From an uncultured beta proteobacterium (GTDB lineage Bacteria; Pseudomonadota; Gammaproteobacteria; Burkholderiales; Burkholderiaceae): DNA of 7,942 nucleotides. The first letter of the stretch is position 1, and every line of letters begins with the position of its first letter. A program made the translations under genes and the position numbers. Under the pieces are notes generated by a model. The model ran no database searches, had not been told where the DNA came from, and worked only from the letters and a program-made list of their open reading frames with translations. The DNA is taken from assembly GCA_903827075.1 (NCBI GenBank), contig CAIKGX010000142.1, forward strand, positions 1 to 7,942, written 5' to 3'. Below, piece by piece: positions 1-7,333 of the stretch.

Positions 1-1178
1 CCAATCTCTGCACCAAGGCCATATTCAAAACCATCAGCAAAACGGGTGCTGGCATTGACCATCACGCTGGCACTGTCTACTTCTCGTAAGAAGCGATCCG
101 CTTGTGCCTTGTTGTTAGTAATAATGGCATCAGTATGTTTGCTGCCATATTGCTCAATATGGTTCATCGCTTCATCCATATCCGCCACCGTCTTAATTGA
201 CAAAATAGGCGCTAAGTATTCAGTCTGCCAATCTTCTACCGTGGCATCGACCAGGCCCTGAAAGCCAGCAGACTCTAGAGTTTGGCGAGTGGCTGAGTCA
301 ACCCGTAGCTCCACTCCCTTATCTTGATAGATTTTGCACAAAGCTGGCAGTACCGCTGGAGCAATGACTTGATTAACCAGTAAGGTCTCCATAGCGTTAC
401 AGGGGGCATAGCGCTGTGTCTTCGCGTTGTCGCACACTTTAATAGCCATAGCTACATCAGCATCAGCATCAATATAGGTATGGCAAATGCCGTCCAAGTG
501 CTTAATCATGGGCACGCGAGCCTCTGCCATCAGGCGGGCAATAAGACTTTTTCCACCACGAGGAACAATCACATCAATGTATTGGGTCATGGTAATCATT
601 TCACCGACCGCGCTGCGATCGGTAGTTGCAACCACTTGCACTGCATCCATGGGCAGATTGGCTTCCTTCAAACCTTCTTGAATAATCTTCGCCAATAAAG
701 TATTCGAATCAATTGCTTCTGAGCCACCACGCAAAATCACCGCATTACCTGACTTTAAACACAAAGCTGCTGCATCAATCGTGACATTAGGACGAGATTC
801 ATAAATGATGCCAATCACACCGAGCGGAACCCGCATCTGCCCCAGCTCAATACCCGAGGCTTGCTTTTGTAACGCGGAGACTTTTCCAATAGGATCTTCT
901 AATGTCACGATTTGCTCTAAACCCAAAGCCATGGACTCAATTGTTTTTGGAGTCATAGTGAGACGATCCACAAATGCAGCATCTTGGCCATTGGCCTTAG
1001 CGCGCTCTACATCAACCCGATTTACTTGTTCAATTTGGCTTGATTGTTGACGAACTAATTTTGCAATATGCAGTAAAGCCTGGTCCTTTTGCTCGCTCGA
1101 GGCACGAGCCATTGCACGCGATGCCCCACGAGCGCGCTGGCCGATCCCCTGCATCATTTGTTTAATTGCATCACTCAT
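1..1178 (-). CDS. proA: Gamma-glutamyl phosphate reductase (ProA), C-terminus cut by window edge
   Basis: ProA carries out the second step of proline synthesis in the cytoplasm: NADPH-dependent reduction of gamma-glutamyl phosphate to glutamate semialdehyde. I translated this frame by hand; 392 codons are visible with no stop or frameshift, and roughly 25-35 C-terminal residues should lie beyond the left edge, since the family is usually about 415-430 residues long. Visible landmarks are PLGVIGIIYESRP (about residues 118-130), KSGNAVILRGG (142-152), VPRGG (205-209) and the catalytic cysteine C260 in the context YAPCNAMETLL. These are typical of ProA within the aldehyde dehydrogenase superfamily. 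The ATG at 1178 is supported by a GGTGA ribosome binding site 8 bases upstream (1187-1191). It is the last visible gene of the minus-strand cluster, 65 bases after holA. It has no proB neighbour here, which I believe is common in this group. Identification is very secure. Confidence 0.97.
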   Translation of the reverse strand, partial: MSDAIKQMMQGIGQRARGASRAMARASSEQKDQALLHIAKLVRQQSSQIEQVNRVDVERAKANGQDAAFVDRLTMTPKTIESMALGLEQIVTLEDPIGKVSALQKQASGIELGQMRVPLGVIGIIYESRPNVTIDAAALCLKSGNAVILRGGSEAIDSNTLLAKIIQEGLKEANLPMDAVQVVATTDRSAVGEMITMTQYIDVIVPRGGKSLIARLMAEARVPMIKHLDGICHTYIDADADVAMAIKVCDNAKTQRYAPCNAMETLLVNQVIAPAVLPALCKIYQDKGVELRVDSATRQTLESAGFQGLVDATVEDWQTEYLAPILSIKTVADMDEAMNHIEQYGSKHTDAIITNNKAQADRFLREVDSASVMVNASTRFADGFEYGLGAEI

Positions 1179-1243
1179 TTCTAAATTCACCACTCATACT
1201 TGTATTTGTTAATCATTCAATCTGCATTGGCTATTGATTGCAC

Positions 1244-2305
1244 CTAACGCAATAAATTGCCCACTAAACGCAAACCATCCCAAGGGTCTGCTGGCAACTC
1301 TGCCGCATGTAATCCCTTGGCCTGACGATCTAAGCCAGCAGCTACTTGCATCGCACGACGCAATCGTGCAGTCTGAACTCGCTTCAGTGCCATGGGATAT
1401 AAACGCTCTTTGTTGCCCCAGATGCGATTGGCACGCATTAACTGTTGAACAGATTCACCAGTATCACTGGCTGCCTTTAGCTTTGATAGTAGCCGAAGCT
1501 CCTCAGTTACGCTCCACAAAATGAGGACTAAGGGCTCGCCTTCGCCTTTTAAGCCATCCAACATCCGATTTAAGCGGGGCAAATCTCCCGCCAACATAGC
1601 CTCAGTGAGTTCAAAAACGTTATATCTAGCCACTTTCAAAATAGCCGAACGGATTTGCTCTTCAGTCAATATGCCATCTGGATGCAATAAACCCAGCTTC
1701 TGAATTTCTTGATGAGCTGCTATGAGATTTCCCTCTACTTGATCAGCGATAAAACTTAATGCACGTTGACCTTCGGGTCCAGATTCAACCTCTTGACCCT
1801 GTTTTTTAAGGCGTCCTGCAATCCACTGGGGCAGTTGAGCGCGATCTAAAGAGTCAAGCTGAATAGCCATACCCGCCTCGTCTAAAGCACTGAACCAAGC
1901 AGAGGTTTTAGTTTTGGCATCCAATCTTGGCAGAACAATGCATACGATCGTGTCAGGACCTTCGGAACCTACAGCTTGAGATTGGATTTGAGCAGCAAAT
2001 TGCTTCAAGGCATCAGCACCATCACGCCCGGGCTTACCTGTTGGAATGCGTAACTCAACCCAACGTTTATCGCCGAATAAGGACATGGTCTGGCCAGCAT
2101 TGAGAAGCGCGCTCCAATCAAAGCCTCGTTCTTGCATTAACACTTCGCGATCGGTATAGCCCATCTTTTTAGCGGTGGCACGTAACTGGTCCATTGCTTC
2201 CATCATCAAGAGGGGCTCATCACCACTAAAAACATATAGGGGCTTGAGAGAAGCTGGGGAACTCAGCGACTTTAAGTGAACCTGCAGAGCATCGCTTTTA
2301 ACCAT
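1244..2305 (-). CDS. holA: DNA polymerase III subunit delta (HolA)
   Basis: HolA is the delta subunit of the clamp-loader complex. It opens the beta sliding clamp so that it can be loaded onto primed DNA. The 353-residue product matches the usual length of about 340-350. The N-terminus carries the family signature LYVFSGDEPLL (residues 23-33), from the first AAA+-like domain, which in delta has no working ATP site. The C-terminus ends with a collar-domain-like segment containing PADPWDGLRLVGNLLR (338-353). The ATG at 2305 is the only plausible upstream start, because an in-frame TGA lies 9 bases before it. However, the only good ribosome binding site (AAGGA at 2322-2326, overlapping the lptE stop codon) sits about 16 bases from the ATG, which is too far to be ideal. 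The gene follows lptE by 19 bases, so translational coupling is plausible. An lptE-holA pair is widely conserved in proteobacteria. Confidence 0.95.
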   Translation of the reverse strand: MVKSDALQVHLKSLSSPASLKPLYVFSGDEPLLMMEAMDQLRATAKKMGYTDREVLMQERGFDWSALLNAGQTMSLFGDKRWVELRIPTGKPGRDGADALKQFAAQIQSQAVGSEGPDTIVCIVLPRLDAKTKTSAWFSALDEAGMAIQLDSLDRAQLPQWIAGRLKKQGQEVESGPEGQRALSFIADQVEGNLIAAHQEIQKLGLLHPDGILTEEQIRSAILKVARYNVFELTEAMLAGDLPRLNRMLDGLKGEGEPLVLILWSVTEELRLLSKLKAASDTGESVQQLMRANRIWGNKERLYPMALKRVQTARLRRAMQVAAGLDRQAKGLHAAELPADPWDGLRLVGNLLR

Positions 2306-2324
2306 GCGAACCGATCACCATTCC

Positions 2325-2894
2325 TTAAAAGCTTCTTGCTTGTGGTGACTTCGCAGAAGCGGCCACCCGTCGTAAAATTTGTACAGCGAGTTCTTTGCGC
2401 ATCTGGGTCAAGAATTGTACCTGTTGCACATCAGTCGCCAATACGGTGGTATTAGAGAAGTCCATATCTCGCGTCATATAAATCTCGGCCTCTGGAACCA
2501 CTTCAGCTCCAGATAAATCAAATGCTCTAAAACCAACGCGAATATTGAGGCGGTATGCCGAAATTTGACCCGTAGAGCTATAAGCCAATATTTCACGGCC
2601 AGTCACATCGTTGGTAATTTCCAAAATGAGATCAGCATCTTTGGGATTAATTGCTACCTTGACATCGGTGCCAGTCAAGATTGCTGTTTGCAAATCTGCC
2701 CGCATGGGAGGTGATGGATTACCAGTAATCGCAATCACCTTATAAGGTAAATCCACCATGCCCCGCAAGCGATAGCCGCAAGCAATTAAGCCGCTCACCG
2801 GTGCCAATGCCGCGAAGCCCAACAAAGTTCGCCTGAGAGAGTTAATGCCCAAAGTACTCAAATCATTTTTTGACATTGGGTTGCGTGCGCTCAT
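2325..2894 (-). CDS. lptE: LPS-assembly lipoprotein LptE (RlpB)
   Basis: LptE is an outer-membrane lipoprotein that plugs the LptD barrel and helps insert lipopolysaccharide into the outer leaflet. The 189-residue frame begins with a positively charged, then hydrophobic leader ending in the lipobox GLIAC, so the lipidated cysteine would be C39. It is followed by CGYRLRG, the start of the mature domain seen in this family. The body is a mixed alpha/beta domain without obvious catalytic residues, as expected. The start is uncertain: the ATG at 2894 has no purine-rich site upstream, and neither has an in-frame ATG at 2876, which would give a more usual 32-residue signal peptide. A twin arginine (R21-R22) precedes the hydrophobic stretch. 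The gene sits 30 bases after leuS and 19 bases before holA; a leuS-lptE-holA order is common in proteobacteria and strongly supports the call. Confidence 0.92.
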   Translation of the reverse strand: MSARNPMSKNDLSTLGINSLRRTLLGFAALAPVSGLIACGYRLRGMVDLPYKVIAITGNPSPPMRADLQTAILTGTDVKVAINPKDADLILEITNDVTGREILAYSSTGQISAYRLNIRVGFRAFDLSGAEVVPEAEIYMTRDMDFSNTTVLATDVQQVQFLTQMRKELAVQILRRVAASAKSPQARSF

Positions 2895-2924
2895 AGATGT
2901 ATTTCAATTAAAAAGTGAAGGAAA

Positions 2925-5597
2925 TCACGCAACAATATTGACTAAGCGACCGGGTACCACAATCACTTTCTTGGGCATGCCACCATTCAAGGCTTTCACT
3001 GCAGGCTCGCTTTCTAAGGCTAATATCTCAATCTCCTCTTTAGTGGCATCTGCAGGAACACGAATATCCCCACGCAACTTACCATTAATTTGCAACATGA
3101 TGGTGAGCTCAGTTTGAACAAGTGCAGCCTCATCTACAGCAGGCCAAGGGACATCTAAGATGGGGGCAAAAGACTTTTCATAAGCCATCTGTTGCCAGAG
3201 TACATGCGTTAAATGGGGAACAACTGGGTATAACACTCTCAATAAAATACTAAGACATTCACGCAAGACTGGCGCGCTAATAGCGCAGCCCTCACCTAAC
3301 TTCACCGGCTCTAATACATTGAGCATCTTCATAGCAGCAGATACAACGGTGTTGTACTGGCGGCGCTGGTAATCAAAATTAGCCTGCTTGAGAATTGAAT
3401 GCACTTCGCGACGCAATTCTTTTTCAGCATCATTCAGATTATTTGAAAGTTCATCGCCAGCTTCACGAATGGCATCTGCTTGACTGCTAGAGTACATCCA
3501 GACCCGACGTAAGAAACGCGAGGCGCCATCAACGCCAGCACCAGACCATTCCAATTGTTGCTCTGGTGGCGCTGCAAACATGACAAATAGGCGGGCGGTA
3601 TCTGCGCCGTACTGATCAATTAAGGACTGTGGATCAACCCCATTGTTCTTGCTCTTGGACATCTTCTCCACACCGCCAATAATGACTGGTGTGCCTGAGG
3701 CATCACCCTTTAGTTTGGCGCCTTGTGGTCGACCCTTCTCATCGAGATCTAATTCCACATCAAGAGGGTTTAACCACGTTTTCTTACCTGAGGCCTCTTC
3801 AGAGTAATACGTCTCGTTCAAAACCATTCCCTGAGTTAACAAATTCTGAAATGGCTCATCAAAAGTAATCAGATCAAGATCTCGCATGACCTTGGTCCAG
3901 AAGCGCGCATACAGCAAATGCAAAATCGCATGCTCAATACCACCAATGTACTGATCCATTGGCATCCAGTATTCATTACGCTTATCCACCATCGTTGTCG
4001 CATCCGGTCCGGTGTAACGCATGAAATACCAAGAGGAATCCACAAAGGTATCCATGGTGTCAGTCTCGCGTCGCGCTGGCTTGCCGCAACTTGGGCATTT
4101 CACATTTAGGAAATCAGCCCGCTTATTCAGTGGATTGCCGCTCCCATCTGGCACGCAATCTTCTGGCAATACCACTGGCAAATCAGCCTGCGGAACGGGC
4201 ACCGCTCCACAACCTGGATTTTGCTCATCGCCACAATGAATAATCGGAATGGGCGTGCCCCAATAACGCTGACGAGAAATTCCCCAATCACGCAAGCGAT
4301 AGGTAGTTTTTATTTCTCCAATGCCCATTTTTTCTAAATCTTGGGCAACAGAATGTACTGCCTCATCATGAGACATGCCATCGTATTTACCGCTATTCAG
4401 ACATACAACATTGTCCTTTTGCGCATACCAATCTTGCCAATGCCCTAAATTAAACATCGAAGATGGTGTACGTAAAGCAATCACCTGTTTAATAGGTAGG
4501 GCATATTTGAGAGCAAAAGCAAAATCACGCTCATCGTGAGCAGGAACACCCATGACCGCGCCATCGCCGTAAGACATCAACACATAATTACCGACCCAAA
4601 CTGGGATAGACTCATTCGTTAAAGGATGCGTCACATATAAACCAGTGAACATGCCCTCTTTCTCTTGAGTGGCCAGATCCGCTTCAATGACGCTACCCGT
4701 TTTACATTTCTCAATGAAAGCTGCCAGTGCAGGGTTATTGAGGGCTGCTTGACTGGCAATCGGATGTTCTGCAGCTACAGCGCAAAAGGTGACGCCCATG
4801 ATGGTATCTGCACGAGTAGTAAAAACATACAGCTGACCATCTTGAATAAAGTTTCCATGAGCATCAGCAATGTCATGCTTAAAAGCAAAGCGCACCCCAC
4901 GACTCTTGCCAATCCAATTTTGCTGCATCGTTTTGACACGCTCAGGCCAACCTAAATCGTCTAAACCAGAAAGTAATTGCTCAGCATAGGCAGTGATGTT
5001 GAAGTAATAACCTGGAATCTCTCGTTTCTCAACTAAGGCACCAGAGCGCCATCCACGACCATCAATCACTTGTTCATTGGCAAGGACCGTTTGATCAATG
5101 GGATCCCAATTAACAACCTGGGTCTTGCGATAAGCAATCCCTTTTTCCAGCATCTTTAAAAAGAGCCATTGATTCCAGCGATAGTAGTCAGGACTGCAAG
5201 TTGCTACCTCACGCGACCAGTCAATTGCTAGGCCCATTGCTGTCATTTGCTTTTTCATATAAGCAATGTTGTCGTAGGTCCACTGCGCAGGAGGTACTTT
5301 ATTCTGAATGGCGGCATTCTCAGCCGGCATACCAAATGCATCCCAACCCATCGGCATGAGCACATTAAAGCCTTGCATACGGAGCTGACGCGCCATCACA
5401 TCATTAATGGTGTAGTTGCGCACATGGCCCATATGCAACTTACCCGATGGATATGGCAACATGGAACAAGCGTAATACTTAGGTCTTGGTTTTCCCAAAG
5501 AATCTACTGCATTCTCAGTCACTTTATAAACTTGCGCACTTTCCCAATCAGCTTGCGCTGCCGCCTCAATGCTGCGGTGGTCATAATCCTTACTCAT
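2925..5597 (-). CDS. leuS: Leucyl-tRNA synthetase (LeuRS)
   Basis: LeuRS is a class I aminoacyl-tRNA synthetase that charges tRNA-Leu with leucine in the cytoplasm. The 890-residue protein is slightly longer than the E. coli enzyme (about 860). The catalytic core shows PYPSGKLHMGH, with HMGH at residues 55-58, and KMSKS at 645-649. It also has the conserved GGIEHAILHLLYARFW segment before KMSKS. The CP1 editing domain is intact: the threonine-rich motif TTRADT (260-265) and VPAHDERDF, whose aspartate D358 corresponds to the one that anchors the amino group of mischarged residues. Cysteine pairs (HCGDEQNPGCG and CPSCG) suggest the zinc-binding insertion. The ATG at 5597 has a GAGAG ribosome binding site about 9 bases upstream. 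The gene lies 69 bases after dapB. I saw no leader peptide or T-box ahead of it. Identification is certain. Confidence 0.99.
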   Translation of the reverse strand: MSKDYDHRSIEAAAQADWESAQVYKVTENAVDSLGKPRPKYYACSMLPYPSGKLHMGHVRNYTINDVMARQLRMQGFNVLMPMGWDAFGMPAENAAIQNKVPPAQWTYDNIAYMKKQMTAMGLAIDWSREVATCSPDYYRWNQWLFLKMLEKGIAYRKTQVVNWDPIDQTVLANEQVIDGRGWRSGALVEKREIPGYYFNITAYAEQLLSGLDDLGWPERVKTMQQNWIGKSRGVRFAFKHDIADAHGNFIQDGQLYVFTTRADTIMGVTFCAVAAEHPIASQAALNNPALAAFIEKCKTGSVIEADLATQEKEGMFTGLYVTHPLTNESIPVWVGNYVLMSYGDGAVMGVPAHDERDFAFALKYALPIKQVIALRTPSSMFNLGHWQDWYAQKDNVVCLNSGKYDGMSHDEAVHSVAQDLEKMGIGEIKTTYRLRDWGISRQRYWGTPIPIIHCGDEQNPGCGAVPVPQADLPVVLPEDCVPDGSGNPLNKRADFLNVKCPSCGKPARRETDTMDTFVDSSWYFMRYTGPDATTMVDKRNEYWMPMDQYIGGIEHAILHLLYARFWTKVMRDLDLITFDEPFQNLLTQGMVLNETYYSEEASGKKTWLNPLDVELDLDEKGRPQGAKLKGDASGTPVIIGGVEKMSKSKNNGVDPQSLIDQYGADTARLFVMFAAPPEQQLEWSGAGVDGASRFLRRVWMYSSSQADAIREAGDELSNNLNDAEKELRREVHSILKQANFDYQRRQYNTVVSAAMKMLNVLEPVKLGEGCAISAPVLRECLSILLRVLYPVVPHLTHVLWQQMAYEKSFAPILDVPWPAVDEAALVQTELTIMLQINGKLRGDIRVPADATKEEIEILALESEPAVKALNGGMPKKVIVVPGRLVNIVA

Positions 5598-5666
5598 TCA
5601 ATCCAACTCTCTTCTTCTTTTTATTGGTTTAATTTTGTTAGCAATTAGGCGATCTATATCTGCAAA

Positions 5667-6470
5667 CTATTTTCGTAATCCAAGCACGTCTTGCATGTCA
5701 TATAGACCGCAATTCTGATTTTGCAAAAAATGGGCTGCACGCAAAGCGCCTTGGGCATACGATTGACGACTGGAGGACTTATGGCTGATTTCAATCCGCT
5801 CGCCATCCCCCGCAAATAAGACAGTGTGATCGCCCACAATATCACCACCACGAATAGTGGCAAAACCAATAGAACCTTCTTGACGCTCGCCAGTATGGCC
5901 TTCACGGGCATACACAGCCACATCATCTAGTTTCTCGCCTAAGGCCTGTGCAATGACTTCACCCATCTTTAATGCGGTACCCGATGGCGCATCGACTTTA
6001 TGACGGTGATGGGCCTCGATGATTTCAATGTCGTAACCATGATTCAACATTTTTGCAGCAATCTCTAAAAGCTTAAAAGTTGCATTAACACCCACGCTCA
6101 TGTTCGGTGCAAAAACAATCGCTAATTTAGTAGAAGCTTTTTTAAGACCATCCATCTGCTCAGGACTTAAACCCGTTGTCCCAATAATCATTTTCGTGCC
6201 AGTCTTTTCAGCAACGGCCAAATGGGCCATAGTGCCTTCTGGTCGCGTGAAATCTATCAAAAACTCAGCATCACTTAAGGCCTTGGCGATATCAGCAGTG
6301 ATCATCACGCCCGTTTTTTTTCCCAAGAATGCGCCTGCATCTTGGCCCAATAAGGGGCAAGAGACGTGCTCTAGTGCGCCGACTAATTGCGCGTCTGAAT
6401 AACTAAGTACAGCCTCAATGAGCATTTTCCCCATGCGGCCGGTTGCTCCAGCAATTGCAATCTTCATCAT
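5667..6470 (-). CDS. dapB: 4-hydroxy-tetrahydrodipicolinate reductase (DapB)
   Basis: DapB reduces 4-hydroxy-tetrahydrodipicolinate to tetrahydrodipicolinate using NAD(P)H. This is a step towards lysine and meso-diaminopimelate for peptidoglycan. The 267-residue protein has the normal family length. An N-terminal Rossmann fold shows IAIAGATGRMG, with glycines G8, G11 and G14, and a conserved D73 in LIDFTRPEG. The family signature EAHHRHKVDAPSGTAL spans residues 152-167; H154 and K158 match the general acid and substrate-binding residues of E. coli DapB (H159 and K163). The start is either of two adjacent ATG codons (6470 or 6467). A GAAG site 6 bases upstream favours the first. Codons 50-53 contain a run of eight A residues on the coding strand (6314-6321). 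The gene lies 83 bases after bamE and 69 bases before leuS, probably in the same transcript. Confidence 0.98.
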   Translation of the reverse strand: MMKIAIAGATGRMGKMLIEAVLSYSDAQLVGALEHVSCPLLGQDAGAFLGKKTGVMITADIAKALSDAEFLIDFTRPEGTMAHLAVAEKTGTKMIIGTTGLSPEQMDGLKKASTKLAIVFAPNMSVGVNATFKLLEIAAKMLNHGYDIEIIEAHHRHKVDAPSGTALKMGEVIAQALGEKLDDVAVYAREGHTGERQEGSIGFATIRGGDIVGDHTVLFAGDGERIEISHKSSSRQSYAQGALRAAHFLQNQNCGLYDMQDVLGLRK

Positions 6471-6529
6471 TTAGTTCTTCGCTTCTGATTAAAGGTGTTT
6501 AAAGCAAATGGATTCAGTATCAATACAAC

Positions 6530-6545
6530 AGCAATTCCGATTGCT
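6530..6545. repeat. Small perfect hairpin between bamE and dapB
   Basis: AGCAAT (6530-6535) pairs perfectly with ATTGCT (6540-6545) around a four-base loop. It lies 8 bases after the bamE stop codon in the direction of transcription. No run of U follows on the minus strand, so it does not look like an intrinsic terminator. It could protect the 3' end of the bamE message or be chance; a six-pair stem is weak evidence. Confidence 0.35.
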
Positions 6546-6553
6546 ACTTATTA

Positions 6554-7279
6554 CTACTTAGCCTCACTAGGCTGAGGCACATTCAAAGCACCAGGCCCCA
6601 GCACTTGAGGTTGCGGTGCTGACTGTGCTTCAGGCTGTTTTTTTGAAAAACTTAAAAAATCCCAGAAAGAGCTAGTGCTTGCAGGAGCTGGGGCGGATGC
6701 GCCTGCAGGTAGATTGTTGGTTGGACTAGGCACAAGCAATTCAGGTTGCTGCAATGGTACGGTTACTGGCCCCTTATTGCTACCAGTCATTACATCCCAG
6801 AACGAGCGCTTTTGTTTTGCATAGCCATCAATTTCAGCCACTAACTCCACCTCAGTTGGAAGAGCATCACCATCAAATTTAGAGACCTTATCGCCGTCAA
6901 AGAAAATAGTGACATGACGCTCCTTTGCGATTTTTTGACCAGCGCGTTTAAATTCAAAAATATAGTCCCAACGATTTGCATGGAAGTAATCAGCCAGTAA
7001 GGGGGTGCCCATAATTTGTCGAACTTGCTCACGACTCATACCCAGTTTGAGTTTGGCGTACTGCTCACTCGAAATAAAGTTTCCTTGGACGACGTCAGGA
7101 ACATAAGGTCTAAAAATTTTATTTACCCAATTGCGTTGGGTTTCATCTACCGCGCTAGTGCACCCAGTAGCAACCAGGACCCCACTAAAAATGGCAAGCA
7201 AAAATCCCAAACGGGCAAAGCTAAAACACCTTGAAAGAGGGTTCAAAAGGCGGGTAAAAAGTTGGAGGCAATTTTGCAT
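6554..7279 (-). CDS. bamE: Outer membrane protein assembly factor BamE (SmpA/OmlA family lipoprotein) with long C-terminal tail
   Basis: BamE is a lipoprotein of the BAM complex, which folds beta-barrel proteins into the outer membrane. From the ATG at 7279 the product is 241 residues. A leader with a hydrophobic core ends at VATGC, giving lipidated C40. The SmpA/OmlA domain covers about residues 55-141: FRPYVPDVVQGNFIS, then KLKLGMSREQVRQIMGTPLL, then RWDYIFEF and a closing strand around VTIFFDGDKVSKFDGD. This matches E. coli BamE (113 residues) in order and spacing. Residues about 155-241 are an extra tail rich in Pro, Ala, Ser and Gln, with two copies of an SFWD motif. The start is not settled: an in-frame ATG at 7294 would add five residues, neither has a clear ribosome binding site, and the open frame extends further into fur, which would bury the signal peptide. 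Three in-frame stops follow in a row (6548-6556). First gene of the minus-strand cluster, divergent from fur. Confidence 0.93.
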   Translation of the reverse strand: MQNCLQLFTRLLNPLSRCFSFARLGFLLAIFSGVLVATGCTSAVDETQRNWVNKIFRPYVPDVVQGNFISSEQYAKLKLGMSREQVRQIMGTPLLADYFHANRWDYIFEFKRAGQKIAKERHVTIFFDGDKVSKFDGDALPTEVELVAEIDGYAKQKRSFWDVMTGSNKGPVTVPLQQPELLVPSPTNNLPAGASAPAPASTSSFWDFLSFSKKQPEAQSAPQPQVLGPGALNVPQPSEAK

Positions 7280-7304
7280 GGCTGGCCGTATCATTAAGAC
7301 ATTG

Positions 7305-7333
7305 ATTTTAGCTCCCAAAGCCATGAATACGAA
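7305..7333 (-). promoter_or_regulatory. Candidate promoter for bamE inside the 5' end of fur
   Basis: Reading the minus strand, TAAAAT (7305-7310) matches five of six bases of the sigma-70 -10 consensus. TTCGTA (7328-7333), 17 bases upstream, matches three of six of the -35 box. Transcription would start near 7298, leaving about 19 bases before the ATG at 7279 and making the ATG at 7294 unlikely. The -35 part overlaps the first fur codons. It is a weak match; for fur itself the best -10 is TATCAT (7289-7294), with no recognisable -35. Confidence 0.3.

Noticed and set aside
1179..1243. A terminator or promoter between holA and proA
   Set aside because: Only a five-pair CAATC/GATTG possibility without a U run was seen, and no good promoter boxes; read as a plain intercistronic spacer.
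5247..5648. A 133-residue plus-strand open frame antisense to leuS
   Set aside because: It lies almost wholly within the conserved leuS 5' coding region, has no ribosome binding site or recognisable domain, and looks like a shadow of leuS.
5598..5666. A leader peptide, T-box or terminator ahead of leuS
   Set aside because: The 69-base spacer is AT-rich with only four-base inverted matches and no run of leucine codons or T-box motif.
5654..5926. A 90-residue minus-strand open frame with a hydrophobic start
   Set aside because: It overlaps dapB in another frame on the same strand; the dapB frame is unmistakable.
7289..7307. A Fur box in the fur/bamE spacer for autoregulation
   Set aside because: Aligned to the 19-base Fur consensus it matches only 9 positions and the palindrome is imperfect; too weak to call in an AT-rich promoter region.
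7131..7322. A 64-residue N-terminal extension of fur
   Set aside because: This part is antisense to bamE, does not resemble Fur, and the ATG at 7323 gives a normal-length protein beginning with the typical Fur N-terminus.
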